Below, piece by piece: positions 22,319 through 36,500 of a DNA stretch of 64,000 nt. Origin of the DNA: Podaxis mareebaensis (lineage: Eukaryota; Basidiomycota; Agaricomycetes; Agaricales; Agaricaceae); the NCBI GenBank assembly GCA_018524725.1, contig JAEUWP010000027.1:1-64000 (forward strand), in the 5' to 3' direction. Every line of letters begins with the position of its first letter. Position 1 is the stretch's first letter. Below the pieces are notes generated by a model that was not told the DNA's origin, did no database searches, and saw only the letters and a list, made by a program, of their open reading frames with translations. The position numbers and the translations under genes were made by a program.

Positions 22319-25300
22319 TTACGCGTTAACCCCGATTATGGGGCTCAGGTAAACTTCGTAATCCTCTTCTTTCGTGACATCGCCCGTGACCTTGAGCGCA
22401 CGCAGGAGCAGCCTATACGCTCCATTGGGGATCACTGTCCCATTCGCGAATGTTGGGGTTTCCAAGGTGAATGTATTAAATCCGTTATCCTCAGGATCCT
22501 GTGACACCGCCAACGTCAGGTTACAAACGCACACATTTCGGATCGAGCAAGGTGCATTGCGTACCTCGTTATTCCGGGTAAGGAAGTCAATCTCGAAGAT
22601 GGAGCCGATTGTTTGCACTCGCGCAAAGGTTCCTGCCTTGTGGGGATGAGGGAAGGTAAAGAAGGGCTTGGCGTTGTTGCCTATGTCTCTGCTGTTCAGG
22701 GTAGTCTTGACCTGGATGTTGGGATCGACGAGGTCAACCACTACACGAGGGGTACCGAAGGCCTGTCTGTAGAGCAACGGAATGAATACACCAAGTCTTT
22801 TGTGGTTCCTAGAATGGGTGTGGCCTACCTCCACAACAACGTCGGAACATCCTCATTGACAAACGTATAATTCGCCGGTCCCTCTTGAACATTGCCCAAG
22901 CTGTCAAGAATAGCAGGAATCGGGACACCGAAGAAGAAATCAGTGTTATCCACGACCTGCTTGTCAATTAACGAGCCAACGAGACCGAGATAAGTGACAT
23001 GGAAGTTTTGTGTCCCGTCAGTGATTTCAATGAAGCCAGAGTATACAGGGAATGTCGAGGCGTCAAGCCCCCTAGGTCCGGAAATAGTAGCAACGACGGT
23101 TTGAGATTCACCAGGTCGGAGAGTGAAGCTTGAAGGAGTGACAGATACTTTAGCCGGAGCATCTGTAAGAGGGACAGGCCCGACCGCGGGGAATATGGTT
23201 CCAGCCTGGATAGTCAGAGCCGTACCAGCGGGAACATGGCTAAGAGAGTATTTCTTCATATCCTTTCCATTGTTCTTGATAGCGAACCTTTGCCTGTCCC
23301 AGGGGTCAGACTTAATCAGATTCCGCTCCCTAAAAGTCAACTTTCTCACTCACACAGGCCGCGCATGCGCGGTATCATTCACAATCAATTCTGTCGGTAA
23401 AACGATGGTCTCCGCATGAACAGCATCGAAGACGTTAACCAACCCAGCACCCTGTTGAGTAACGGTCTGCAGGGGGTCACCATCCGTCTTGCTCGACGGG
23501 ACCCTCTTAGCCGTTGACTCAAGAAGAGACCGAACACCTTGCGCAACATCAGCGGACTTGCCCTTGGTTTGTAGGATGAGGGCGGCGCTGCCTGCGGCGA
23601 ATGGCGTGGCCATGGATGTACCCGATTCAACACCGAAAGAACCGAGAGGGACAGGAAGAGTCGAGAGGATATTGCCCCCCGGAGCCGCGACGGCGGGTTT
23701 GAAGAAGAAGTCGTTGGAGGGACCATAACTGGGTTGCAGCATTTACGTCAGGGAGGGATATTCTGAAGGTATATGTCATTAACCTACCTGGTGAAGCTAG
23801 AGATGAGGCCACCGTTAGGATCGGGGAAGTTAGTCGATCCGCCGGTTTGAGGGAAGGAAATTGTAATGGGAGCTCCAGCAACGAATTGTTGGACGAGCTA
23901 CAAAGCTCGTTAACACGAGTCTGGTGACGTCTGAAACGGATAGACTCACGAATTCACCATCAGCAGCCTGAATAAGGGTGGCAAGGAAATCCCCAACATC
24001 GATACCAGCAAATCCGGAACCATTACTGCCCAAGCTCCGTCAGCGACAGGACAATTACCCACCATCTTATTACCACTCACTCATAGATAAAAACCACTTT
24101 GGCTCCTTTCGCGGCCGCATTTGTCAACTTCTGCACAAACGTGCATGTGCCCCTACGGATAACGACCAACTTATCGGACAAGTCGGGCGTGGTGTCCGGG
24201 AGTGGGTTACACGCGTCGTCGGCAACGGTAGTCGAATTGGAAGTAGCGAAGATCGGAAGCTCGCCTTCAACAGGGAGCGGGAAGGTGTTGAAATAAGTGA
24301 TGGGGTCATGCTCGACGCCATGGACGGTGGCGTTTTGTAGAGGAATAACAGTGCTTCAGACATTTGTCAATTCAAAATAGTACAGCGGGCGAAGGGTGAA
24401 ACCTACTTGTCGAGACTAGCGACGGAGATGACATTGATGCCGTTTCCGGGGCTAGAGGTGTACCAAGAGCCTGAAGCACCCTAAAAAGGATTGAAGGCCG
24501 CACTCAGACTTGATATTGAGCAAAAAAAAAAAAAAGGTCGGACTAACATCGTTACCGGCGGCAATGGTGACAACCTTGCCCCGATCAACAAGTCTGCTTG
24601 CAACAACAGCTGAAGAGGATTCCGTCCAGCCGTCAGCTCCTCCGAGAGACAAGGTCAGGATGTCTTGACCGTCCTTAAAGCCCATCAATAACGCATCAAC
24701 GAGAACTTAAGGCGCATAAGAGGAGTCAGACTTGTAACGATAGTTCTGAAAGTTCGGAGAACGGCATACCATCATCAGTGACGAAACCTTCGCACCCAAA
24801 TACTCTATAACTTGAAAGAGATGCTTCATATGCAACACCGCTGATGTTAAATTCATTGCCTGGGTTGGCTCCGATGATGCCCTATTGTATCAAACCAAAG
24901 AGTCCGATCAGCATATTGAATTAGATTTAGAGATCCCACTCGAAGGGGATAGGAGAGCTTGTTCCGTTCGATCTGCCACCGGAAGAAACTTACAGCCACG
25001 TGTGTACCATGCCCATTGCACTGATCAAGGGGGTCGTCGTCTGGGACTGGTGTGTTGCTGCCTGTAGTTGAAGTGTAAGGAGCTCGTAGGACGCCGTTCG
25101 ACTCATGGAATATTCTGACCATCATACGCATCTCCTACGAGATCAAAGCCACCGACCACCTTGTTGCCTGGTCCAAAAGCACCGCCGAGGGACGGGTGAG
25201 TATAATCAATGCCTAGCATTATTTCTTAGTTGATGATGATGCAAAAGAACAATGGGCATGCGCACCGGTGTCGAGGCTGGTTGTGGCAAGTGAGCCGAGC

Positions 25301-26061
25301 CCCACCTATCTCAAGCAGCATAGAATTACTCACATCCCGATCTTGATTCCTTTCCCCGCAATGCCTTGAGCATGAAGTTTATCAACGCCCTTTGCGAGTC
25401 CGAGTTAGTGAGTGTATGACGATTAAGGGTATCAGATTTACAGTGATGATATGAGTTGATTCAGAGTCAGGTGGGATTGCGGGGTCATTGGGTCCAGTGA
25501 CAACATGCTTGAATGCAGGTCTAGGAGAAGTAACCGCTATTATTTCTTCCGCCTCGTTATTTTTGGAGAGATAAAGAACATACTTTGGGATGTCGAACTT
25601 CCGAACGGGGCGAATAGCTTTTACACCAGGCGCGTCCTGCAAGGCGGTAACATCCTTGGCAAGTGTGTCTATATTTAGCAACAGAAGATACCCACGAGTA
25701 TGGGAACAACGGAGTATTCACCTGGGGATTATCCAAAGCGATTGCAGCCCCAACGAAGAGGCCTTCGGCTTTGAACTCCTTCGTTACGTCAAACCTGACG
25801 CCACGAGCTTTGAGATGAGCATATAAAAGTTCGTGTGGCTAATTCAAAAGGTCGTCAGGGTGAGGTTGATATATTACAGAGGAAACGCACCGATTCAACT
25901 GAACGTTTGGTGGTGGGAATATTAGCAACTTCATCAACCTCAACAATGAACTTGTTGGCGACAGTCGGAAGGTTCGACTTGCGCTGAACACTCGAGATGG
26001 GAACGGTAGCGAGTGTAGCGTATGCGCCAAGCAAAAGCACTAACGACACCAAGCTCTTCAT
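22319..26061 (-). CDS. Secreted subtilisin-like serine protease (S8, with PA and Fn3-like domains)
   Basis: The start at 26061 is preferred because it opens a signal peptide (MKSLVSLVLLLGAYATLATV); a longer start lies at 26094. An I9-type propeptide follows (ANKFIVEVDEVANIP, LLYAHLKARGVRFDV). The catalytic triad is visible over several exons: Asp in NKVVGGFDLVGDAYD, His in DQCNGHGTHVA and Ser in GVESGTSMATPFAAG. The oxyanion region has VTIAAGND. Between His and Ser there is a PA-like insert (CNPLPDTTPDLSDKLVVIRR). After the catalytic domain comes an Fn3-like region (FTLRPGESQTVVATISGP), ending SPIIGVNA. The layout is that of fungal vpr/PoSl-type proteases. It probably has ten or more short introns and acts outside the cell. 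Exon edges are approximate. Confidence 0.93.
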
Positions 26062-27373
26062 GATGACAAGGTGAGAGAAGAGGGGCTTTCGCATCGCACA
26101 ATCATCATGGGTGCTTTATACTTGACGGTCGCTGGAATAGGAATGTGGGCATGCGAGGAGAGCGACCGATAATGTGCATCTGGGATTGTGTCCGGGCGAA
26201 TGATATTGCTGCCGTAAACACACTCATACGAGACATCGAGCTTCTTGATGAGAAAGACAGGGCTGCAATGGCATCCAGATGGAATTTCACAATTCGGACG
26301 TCCAGGGATAGTTGCCATCAGTCCGTGATCCTTGGGATCACGCCAGGTTGAGGGGATCGTGTTGAGTAGACGGTTTCGCACGCGAGAGGCTTGGTGTTGT
26401 GTGATTTTTGCAGTCATATTTTCAGGTCACGTTGAGGCCTCGCATAACCGTGATACGATAATGGCTATCGCGGTGCAACCGTGTGAGGGTTCGTGGATAG
26501 AACTGGGAGATTTCGCAGGCCACACAGTCGACCGACATCACGGGGTGCCGTTCAGGAAGATCGAGTGCGGCCATGTGGAACGGCAACATGGTTGTCATTT
26601 AACCCAATTTACACTAGAGGGTGTGGCAAAATTCGTGCCTCGTGGTGGAGCGGAGGTAGCCGAGCATCGCGCGAGGCGCGTCCGCTCGGCAAGAGAGCGC
26701 CATGTGAGGTCGTTCTGACGCACCCGTTGAGTGATATCACTTGAATCTGCTGTTTGAAATACGAGACCTGATTGAAAATGCGAGATGCCGGTTTCCCATC
26801 GGATATTAAAAAGGCTACAGCAGTCGAGATGTTGAGAAGCCAGAGCAGATTAAGAGAGTTGGGAGCATCCATTATCCAGACTCCGATGGTCCTAGAGAAA
26901 CCCCGACACATTGGACGAACACTGGGGCAATGTTTTAAACTTGTCATAGCGAAATCAAGATCGTCATCGAAGGGGGGGGGTTCATAGTATGTTGCCTGTT
27001 CAAGCTCTGTATGGATGAGGATAATAGGGGCTGTGTGTGGCGCTCTACCGGGCATGCACGAGCCTCTGAGTGTTCATAATAGGTTGTCGAGGTTACTGGT
27101 CAAGTTGTGACCGAGCTAGAACCCCAAGTGGACGCTGAATAAGGGTGGAAGGTCACGTGGAGGGAGATCATACATCATGACGCGCACTGTGCACAGGAAT
27201 CGAACTCGGAGATGAACTGAGCGGCGCCAGCGCCGGGCAAATCATTCACAGAATACAGGACCCTTCACAAGCTTCACACTCCTCAACCCACACAACACAC
27301 AGCTGTTTCCCAGTCTCTTACACATTTGTTATCTGCCGCAGCAACATTCACGGCCGCCCAACGCTTTTTTGGC
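26062..27373. other. Divergent intergenic region (protease / muskelin)
   Basis: Contains the 5' regions of two divergent genes. A minus-strand open frame at 26609-27055 begins MPGRAPHTAPIILIHTELEQ. It has no family match that I recognise and no splice support, so I leave it uncalled. Confidence 0.45.
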
Positions 27374-30300
27374 ATGATCACTCCACCGCCTTCGGTGCCG
27401 CTTAGCTATACCGTTGCACAATCAACCCCTCACAGTGGAAAATATGGACCAGAACATATACTATTGGACAAGCCTTTGGACCAGTCTAGCAGGTGGAGCG
27501 GAGCTTACCAGGGGAACAACGCGAAGCAGTGGATTCTGCTAAAGCTGGATCAACTGTCAATTCTAAGTGCGTGCATTTGAATGACGCCCGGCGGGTCGCT
27601 GAATAGACGTGCAATTATTAGAAACGATAACCTTCGGAAAGGCAAGTATCTTTTCATTCGGAGTAACAACGTACTAAGTTCTCTCTTTAGTTCTCCAAGC
27701 GTACGTGTTCACTGCACTGTCACCCATGGCGTTTATCTGAGTGACGCCCCCAGCGCATCCATGCAACATGAAGGATTTCAAGGTATATGTTGGAATCACG
27801 GAAGACAACCTAATGGAAGTGCTACACGGCGGTCTCAAGAACGATACCACTCCAGAGGCCTTTCCCATATGCCATGTCAACAACGCCCAAGTCTGCTTTC
27901 CGACCCGCTATGTCAAAATTGTTCCTCTATCGTACGCTGCGGCTCCAGTCCTTATCAACACTGCCAACACTCATGGTTTTAATTTTAATAGAGCTCATGG
28001 CCAGAACTTCCACACCTCAATATGGCATATTTCCATGACTGGAATCGCAGATAAGAAATATGTGGACCACATCTACCGAATACACGAAGAGGTGCGTCCT
28101 GGACTGGACTGTCGCTTCGTACCCCTCGTTTACCAGAAGCTTCCAGCACCGAGAAAGCACCGTACTCCGTCACATCCTCAAACACCTAAGACAACGCCGT
28201 CTCCTCACCCCATACCAGGACATTCTCTCACGGGCTTTCACAACCATAGAACATCCCTTAATCACCCAACTTCATACAACTCTGGTCCTGCAAGGTGCAT
28301 TCAAGGAGGCAGAGAAGCACCTCAAGACTCTTTCCTCTTCTGGCCTCTTCTCGTCTTACCTCCAGTCTTCACATCCCTATGCGGTATGGAGCAGGATAAC
28401 CGGAACCGATAGAGACGGTGATATGCCATCCCCTAGGAGTGGTCACGCCATGTGTATGGACCACGTTAACGGGGTGGTGTACATGCATGGGGGCTACGAT
28501 AGCGACAAATGTCTGGACGACTTTTGGGCGTATAGCATCAAGGACGACAAATGGCAGAAGCTCAACGACTCGACTCATAGCTATGGTGGTCCCAGTGCTC
28601 GAAGCTGCCATAAGATGGCATTTGATAGGAATACCGGTAATATTTATGTCTTGGGCAGATTAACCGATGTAGATGCTGCGAGAGCACCTGTTACTCGCCG
28701 AGGTCCTCCGAACTCAGTCTCTGCAGGGCTCTCGGGTTCTCACAGACCAGGGCAGCCTTCTTCAAGCCTCCCTCCCTTGCCACCACCGCCAACAACCGAT
28801 CCTCCCCCCACTAACACCTACCACTCCGAATTTTACGTGTATCACACGAAGGGGGCTGAGAAAGGGACATGGAAGTATATTTCCTTCGACACTGCTGTGA
28901 GTATTCTCCCCTCGCCTGCCCCCCTCAAGTGTTTATTGAACGTGTATATAGAATTGTGGAGGGCCTCCCTTGGTCTTCGACCACCAAATGGTTGTCGATA
29001 GCGAATCGCAAATCCTTTACGTCTATGGTGGGCGAGTACTTGACGGTGATTGGGAGACACACAAATATGCAGGGCTCTATGCATACTATATCAGGTCGGG
29101 CCGGTGGAAGCTATTGCAGTAAGTTAGCGGTCATCCATTAGGACACGAGTTTATTGATCAAGGCCTAGGCCTGCAATTAATGCGTCCTCCACGATACCTC
29201 CACGCTACGGACATTCTATGGTCCTTGACTCCAATACAAGCACACTGTATATTTTCGCGGGTCAAAGAGGGGAGAAGTATCTCTCGGATATGTACGCGTA
29301 TGATCTCAGCACGAATACCGCGACGGAGCTGTTTTCGAACTTCACGGCGGCCGGGGGACCGAGCCCGTGTTTTACTCAGAGAGCAGTCATTGATACAGAC
29401 TTGAAAGAGATATATGTGTAAGCTGTGGCTCACATTTGCTTTTAACGACTTTCGTTGATGGTCCTGCTCTAGGTTCTGTGGCTTGGTCACTGATTCGACA
29501 GGGATGACGGGATGCCTTCTAGGCGAACTATATAATTGGGTATACAGGTACAACACACGGCCCGGTACATGGACGCGTATTCTACCAGAGGGTGATCAAA
29601 CTCGACGACCCAACCCGACACCGCATGCGGGACAGAAGAAGGTTGAAGAGCCATGCCCAAGGTACGCGCATGAAGTAGTATATAGCCCGAAGACCAAACA
29701 GATATATCTGTTCGGGGGCAATGGGTGCTTTGGCGATTCGGAAGAAGATGACGCGATGGGTGACGCTGTGTCCGATGGGATCAGGAAGATGAACGACTTT
29801 TGGAGAATGGAGGTGAGCAGGTGAGTACAATGATTCGAGGTTTGCTATAGAGGCCTGATGGGTTTGCTAGACCGGGCTCGGAAGAAATTATTCGGAAAGC
29901 AACATATAAGATTCGACGGCAACAGCGAGTTTTCAGTTGTAGTTCTGTGCGTGGACCACTTGCTAATACTTTGTCCAGGTTCCGGGAAATGTGCGAGGAC
30001 AGTACGCCAACGAAGTCCCTCAAATTCCTGCAAACTAAGGTATCCCCTGTCGTGAACCATGATGATCAGAAGGAGACGGAAGACTACCGATCTTTGATGA
30101 CATTCCTTCTTGCGCCAAAGGCGTCAATACCATCATTAGTGCCTCCCCTCCTCTCAACGTCTACATCCATCTCCACTACCCCGTCACCATTGTCGGATTC
30201 AGGCTCGACGGAGAGCGTGACTGATGGCTGGACAAGGATGAAGTCGAGGGAAAGTACACCAGACGATAGTGGTTGGTCGAATGTTGGTGATGACGACGAT

Positions 30301-30546
30301 AACGAGTCGTTTGGTCGAGGATCTTATCCGAGATTGAGTGCGGAAATGCTGAGGTCTGTGGAGGACCCTCTGGAGAAGAAGCAGGGAGGAGCTAGAAAGG
30401 GTATGGCTATGTCGACGGATAGGTATGCGCAGAGAACGGAGGTGTTTGAGAGTTTGTTGGAGTTTGTGAATGAGGGGGATAAGGAGCCTTCGGGGAGTTT
30501 GCTGGACTTTGTGACGAGGAATGATTGGAGAGATGATGCTGCGTAA
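27374..30546 (+). CDS. Muskelin (discoidin-like, LisH/CTLH, kelch repeats)
   Basis: Muskelin is a subunit of CTLH/GID-type E3 ubiquitin ligase assemblies. The start at 27374 (MITPPPSVPLSYTVAQST) fits the family; 27326 is also in frame. The N-terminal discoidin-like domain has ENILVDKP-type EHILLDKPLDQSSRWSG, FKVYVGITEDNLMEVLHGGL and RYVKIVPL. The LisH/CTLH region follows (VLRHILKHLRQR, TTIEHPLITQLH). Kelch blades follow (GVVYMHGGYDSDKCLDDFWA, PSARSCHKMAFDRNTGNIY, LYIFAGQRGEKYLSDMYAY, EEPCPRYAHEVVYSP, IYLFGGNGCFG). The muskelin-specific tail is clear: ARKKLFGKQHIRF, TPTKSLKFLQTKV, HDDQKETEDYRSLMTFLLAP and YAQRTEVFESLLEFV. A low-complexity Ser-rich insert lies before the last motif. It has many short introns and no obvious lesion. 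Confidence 0.93.
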
Positions 30547-31269
30547 CTTGGTGATAGTTGCCTGTTTCATGCTTTGCATCGTGTTCATTATGTTGTGTGA
30601 TTATATTATCTCGGGCTTGTATTATATTTTGTACAACGCTGCTTATATACCATTAGTGAGATTATTTTCGGAGGTGCACGTACCATATCATTATAATTGT
30701 TAAGGTCCTCAAAACAATCCACCTTTGATGCAGTATGTAACCTCCAGGCGGGATCGTAACCTCCGTCAGTGCATTAAATTGTATGACATCATTTGGCCGA
30801 TTGTATTCACCGGGACGGAACGAGGATGAACGGACTCGAATGGATGAATTGTCCGGGTGTCGAGACTCGACAAGCTTAAGAGCCTAAGACGTTGTAATGA
30901 CGCCCATCCGCATGCAATATATGTGCCTCATACAATGTAATCTTGGCGTCAAAGTTGCGCGTCAACCTCAGATACTCGACGGATCTGAGTTGCGAATAAT
31001 TATGCGGAAAGAGGCGCAGCGAATGATGTTGCACATTCCAATGTGGTGGCGGGAACGAGCAACAAGGGAGATAAGTGCATTCTGTCCAGAGCCGAGCGCC
31101 AAGGCAGAAAAGAGCTTTGTGTGCACGTGAAAACCGGCTATCAATGGCATCAACTCGTAAGCCGGAAATCAGGCACATGTTTGGCTGCCCCAGGTTGAGA
31201 GAGGGCATGTCAAATTGGTCTTGCTCAATCGTATTGCATCCGTCGAACATTCCATCCTAGCGGAGAACT
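30547..31269. other. Intergenic, no gene seen
   Basis: Contains the AT-rich 3' side of muskelin and the promoter side of DPL1. Short open frames on both strands overlap each other and show no family pattern. Confidence 0.5.
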
Positions 31270-33583
31270 ATGGCGACAAGCCTTGCGAGGAGGACATACG
31301 TCACCGGCCTCATCTCTCATCTCGACCTTGACTTGGCCAAGACAGTTCTCTTTTACTATGTTCTGGCGACTTATGCGCTCAAGGCGAAACGCCATATCGC
31401 TGCAAGGGGGGTAGTGGCAAGTGTGAAAGAGATTTATGCATGGGCTGCAAAGGTGGGTGCTTGTGAAATTCAAATTGGGATTGATTGAGAGGGGACTAAC
31501 AACTACCCCTTGGTCTGCTCATGTTTCCATATAGACTATTGTGTATTTGGCGTTGAAGCTCCCCGCAACAAAGAAAAAGGTTGAGGAACAGATGGAAAAG
31601 GCGAAGTTGGATATTGAAAACAAGCTGGTGCCGAAAGGGCCGAAAGTCGTCAGGCATTTAGCATTGCCAGAGGAAGGCCAGTCGTTGGAATGGATCTTGG
31701 CGGAAATGGAGAAGATGGACCAGGAGTTTGAACATTCGAGTGACTGGCGTGCCGGGAAAGTTTCTGGTGCTGTTTATCGTGAGCTCTAGTCTTCTTTCTC
31801 TTGAATTGCTGCTTAAATGTTGATCACGACTGCTCGTGTAGACGGCGGTGATGACCTTGAGAAGATCATAGTTGCGGCATATGAAAAGTATTGCTGCTCG
31901 AACCCACTCCATCCAGACGTGTTCCCCGCCGTTAGGAAAATGGAGGCCGAGATCGTCGCCATGACGTTGAAGATGTATAATCACCCCAATGGCGCTGGGG
32001 TTATGACCTCTGGCGGAACAGAGTCGATTATCATGGCAGTTAAGACCTACAGAGACTGGGCACGCGCGATTAAGGGCATTACGGAACCAGAGATGTGAGT
32101 TATTCTATAGCCCATCAAGTGCAGCGGTTGATTAGGAGTTATTGGATCGTAGGATTATCCCGTCTTCCGCTCATGCTGCGTTCGACAAGGGCGCCTCGTA
32201 TCTTGGAGTGAAGGTTCATACGATCCCAGTGGATGGCTACACACGAAAGGTAGATATCAAGCGGGTTAAGCGTGCCATGTAAGTGTCCGAACTTCTCATG
32301 TTGACTTGGGAGGACTCACTATCCTCTAGCAATGCGAACACAATCATGGTGAATTACACCTCCGAACATGCGAAAGCATAGCTCTGACTTGGTCTGCTAG
32401 CTTGTTGGGTCAGCGATCAACTTCCCCGATGGCAATCAAGACGATATCCCTGCACTTGGTCAGCTTGCTTCCAGATACAACATAGGGCTACACGTCGACT
32501 GCTGCTTGGGCAGTTTCATTGTACCGTTCTTGGAACCCGCTGGACTCGCTGGTGGACAAGATGGCCGATATAAGTTGCTCCCGTTCGATTTTAGAGTCAA
32601 GGGTGTTACTAGTATCAGCTGCGATACCCACAAGGTATGTTGTCCGCGAATTCCTTGAGCAAAGCTGATGCCCTGTTGTAGTACGGTTTTGCTCCCAAGG
32701 GTACCTCGGTGGTGATGTATCGCGATGCTGAACTACGCAAGTACCAGTACTACGTCCACCCCACTTGGAGCGGTGAGTCCAGCCCGTGTCTTTTTTTTTT
32801 CGTTTCAGCCCTGATTGGTCGTAGGCGGTGTCTACGCTAGTCCTTCTATCTCTGGTTCTCGGTATGTCGTGATCCAACTCACTGCACTCGGCATTTTCTT
32901 ATCATCGTATCATATAGACCCGGAGCATTGTTGGCTGGAACATGGGCCGTTATGCAACACATGGGCTCCAAGTACGTTCCCATCCCTATTCTTCCCAAAG
33001 TATTGCTGATTCCACCGCAAGAGGTTACCTGGAATCCTGCCGGAACATTGTCACCGCTGCGAGGCGTATTGCCGAGGGAATTCGTACATCAATACCTGAG
33101 CTCTATGTTGTCGGCGACCCACCCGCATCTGTTGTGGCGTTTGCTTCCAAACATCCTAGCGTGGATGTAATGGAAGTCGGCGATGTTATGAGCAAACGCG
33201 GCTGGCATTTGAATGCTTTGTTAGATCCCAAGGCTGTTCACATTGCCTGCACGGTGAGTGCCTTACTGATGCTTGCTCTTCTGGGCTGTTTCTGGGCTGT
33301 GGAATCCATTGGGCGCTAACTGTTGATGTTACTATGGACACAGAGGCTCACGCTTCCAGTTGTGGATCAATTCCTCGCCGACCTCAAGGATGCAGTCAGG
33401 GAGGCCAAGGTTTCACCGTCTGGAAAGGGTACTATGGTATCGTTATATGGTGTGTATAACAAACTGTTTGAATTGCCTCCGTTCTAATTGACGTTCACAG
33501 GGCTTGGGAGGTCGAGCGCCGTTGGACCCGAGCTGGTGGGAGAATTAGCAACAGCATTTTTGGATTCCTTATACAAGGCGTAA
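31270..33583 (+). CDS. DPL1: Sphingosine-1-phosphate (dihydrosphingosine phosphate) lyase
   Basis: A PLP enzyme of the ER that splits long-chain base phosphates to a fatty aldehyde and phosphoethanolamine, the exit step of sphingolipid breakdown. The start at 31270 gives [19 protein letters not shown] with an N-terminal hydrophobic anchor ([15 protein letters not shown]). The lyase core is clear: [11 protein letters not shown] over an intron, [86 protein letters not shown], and the PLP lysine in [17 protein letters not shown], where the Lys is the last residue before an intron. The C-terminus ends [11 protein letters not shown]. About nine or more short introns are present. All catalytic motifs are intact. 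Confidence 0.96.
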
Positions 33584-36500
33584 AAAACCTTTGATGGACT
33601 TCGTAGCTGTGCCTTATGTCGTTTCGGATGTGATATACCTGTTCTCTCAGCGCTGCAGTGGCGAATCAGTTTCCATTATCATCTTGTAGGATGATCCTGG
33701 CGTCGTTAACAGCATCACAACAGCGCACCCCTGGTCTCGCGTGTTCGACGTTCATGTTTCACTTAAGAACTGGAAAACTCCCCTTACAGCACCGCTTTCC
33801 TTGACGAGAAACATGGGCGCTTTGGTACGCATCCTTGCGGCCGCCCACCGTTAAAACTAATTCACCAAATTTGAATAACCAGTCCTGCTCAACGTTCAGC
33901 CATAAGTTACTTATTGTTAGTTTCCCGAGTCCCTGGATCCCAAATGGTTCGTTGTAGCTCCAGTCGGTCAAAAAGGGCGCTGACTACAGGGAATTTATAG
34001 GATGTTGGCACGATTACCAGGCCCAGTGCTTAGCGCAGGTTCGTCAATAATAACCGGCCAACGCCAACGTCGCCTGTTCCTTACCTCTCTCTAGCAACAA
34101 TCCTGCTTCTCGAGAGGATATAAGACTGATCCAGGAGGCCATATGTGTCGCCAACGTCGAGATTTCTCCCAAGTCGTCACCGTTTCGCAAGCGCTCGCCC
34201 TTCGGGTTGCCAAAATATGGGGCCTGTGTTCGATCAAAGTAGGTTTTCCATAGAATCAACTCCAGAAATACACGGAGAACGGTGCTAATCAGGTCGGCCT
34301 TGTGCATATCCTCGAGCATTCGATAGACCCACCACATCTATCATACTTCTCACCTCAGTTCGAAATCACAAGCGCACATCTCCCTTATGCCACATTCACC
34401 ATGCTGGCCTCGCTACAATCACACCGCAATCTGTACGAGCGGCGCAGAACGTCGGTCCATTGCTTGGCAGCGTCACTCTCCCTACACTTACAGACCCACG
34501 AGTGTTCAGCCGCGCTGGAGAGTATGTCAACCAACTTATCAGGCTCGTGCGAAAGTCAAGTCATGGCTCGCTAAGACCGCCGTCCTTTACCGCCGCATTC
34601 GACGCTCAGGCTAGAGAACTCATGGAACTGTTGCTCCCGGCGCTATTGCTCGAGGTGCCCAAAGACAACTGCATCGATCCATTAAATAATCGATTATCTC
34701 ATTAGCATCTTGCAGCTGGAAGTTGATTAATTCCTCCAAGCGAGATGTCACTACTCGAATGAAGGTCATGTTAGAGAACTCGAAAGCTCACACAGGAGGG
34801 GCACTGTCTTTCGGCTTCAGAAGCTCGGTAGCGGCTATTGTTTCAGATCCTCATCAGCATTGCCCCGTGAAATTTATCCCTCTCTCTGTAGCATGCTTGA
34901 TCGTGATGGCCAGGCAGGAAGAGATAGAAGATCCCGAGCACAGTAGTTGGGCACTGCTTGCGTGTTCATGTAACATAGGGCCGGAAGGCGTTTAATTCAC
35001 GCACAAGGTAGGCGTGCCGCCCCCTCTTTCGCTTCCAATTGTATATCATAGAAAGAGCGGTGTCCCCTCCACGCGTACAAGCTCGACGCCAATGCATTCA
35101 GGAAACCACTCGTCTTCGATCCCCCTGTTGTGACGGATTCCGCCAGTGGTGTACGTTGGCTCGTTCAAAAAGGAAACGAGGGGTACCCCTAATAAACCTG
35201 TTCGGGTTACAGGACGATTCAATAATGAGTATGATCAAAGAATTAAGTGCGGGAGAACTTGTCTTAGTATTGGACACGTTGTGGGGTGACCTGTCTCTCT
35301 TTGTCCCCCACTCTCTTCCACCCAATAACCTGGCCTTTGGCTAACTCCCTGACCACTAATCGATAACTCCGCTCAGACGAGTTTATTCTCTAGTGGTAGA
35401 ATCTCGGTCAGCCCCCTCTATGAAGAACGCCAGGACCTCGGGCGCATCATGGTTTAACTGGCCAGAACTCAAACGACGAGACTGTTGTCCTTCGACAGAT
35501 CGTAGGTTCTAGGGGCATTATTGACGGCGGCATCACTTGGAGCTCCCTATTGTACTATCGCCTTCCAGTTGTCATACATCCAGTGAATGTATCTCGATCA
35601 AGCACAGAGACTCTTGGTCACCGTCATGGGGAGAGGCCTCGCTCTCCTAACGAGCTGCAAGAAACAATGCGTATTCGTTGGGAACAGTACCCTTTTGGTG
35701 ATTGTTCCTGCGGAGATCGTGGTTGAGAGCAAGTTCGTGAGAGGCCTGGAGACCTTTTTGGATGCCTCGATTGATATATTGTACGAAGAGGCGCCCGAGA
35801 AGGAGTCGAAAGAGCGAAAATCACGGCCGCCTTGATTAGGAGCGTTATGGGTATCTTCTCGGTGACAAGGAATGAATAGGCGAGGAAGGAAAATAGCGGG
35901 TTCCGTGGACGGTGAGATACATACGTCCGACTTGGAGCCGTACAATACACTATACTCTTGGATAAAGGCTATCCGTGCCTCTGGCTACAACATTGTGACA
36001 TACAGGGAAGATCCCCAGAGCCGCGCTGCGAGTGTGCGCGCACTTACTTCGGCTTTTGTCATGGACGGGCAATGTTCATGCTGCCGAACCATCGAAAGTC
36101 GTGCTCATGAAACACAAAGTCTACCTCCTGTGGCTGAAAGAAGCCTGTGATTCATTGACTGTGGCCAAGATACGCATGGAAGTTGTCAGAAGAGGGAACG
36201 CCGTAGAACACGCAGTAGTGGTACTGCATTTCGATCGGCAAGATCGCCTGTGTTGGTCTGGAATGGATGGTGTGGTAGCGAGTGCTGCATGTTGAGTAGT
36301 GCGGGTACCCGGAAGTATAGCAGCCAAATATCGCGGCTTCTGGGGCCCGATCTTGATTCCTTCCACAATAAGCCGCTTACATCTTCTCTATTGCCAAAGT
36401 AGGCAGGTCGAGTCCCGCCTCCTTACTAGAACACCTGTTGAAGTGTTGCATGCCCTACTAGTCGGCATGAAACATTTCCACCTTCCAGGTATGCCATGTT

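Noticed and set aside
24520..24536. Run of A, considered as a retrotransposon tail
   Set aside because: It lies in a protease intron region with no target duplication or element body next to it.
26609..27055. 148-codon minus-strand open frame between the protease and muskelin
   Set aside because: No family pattern, no splice context, and it lies in a divergent promoter region; likely chance.
35384..35412. Sequence tctagtggtagaatctcgg, resembling a tRNA D-arm
   Set aside because: No matching anticodon, T-arm or acceptor stem nearby.
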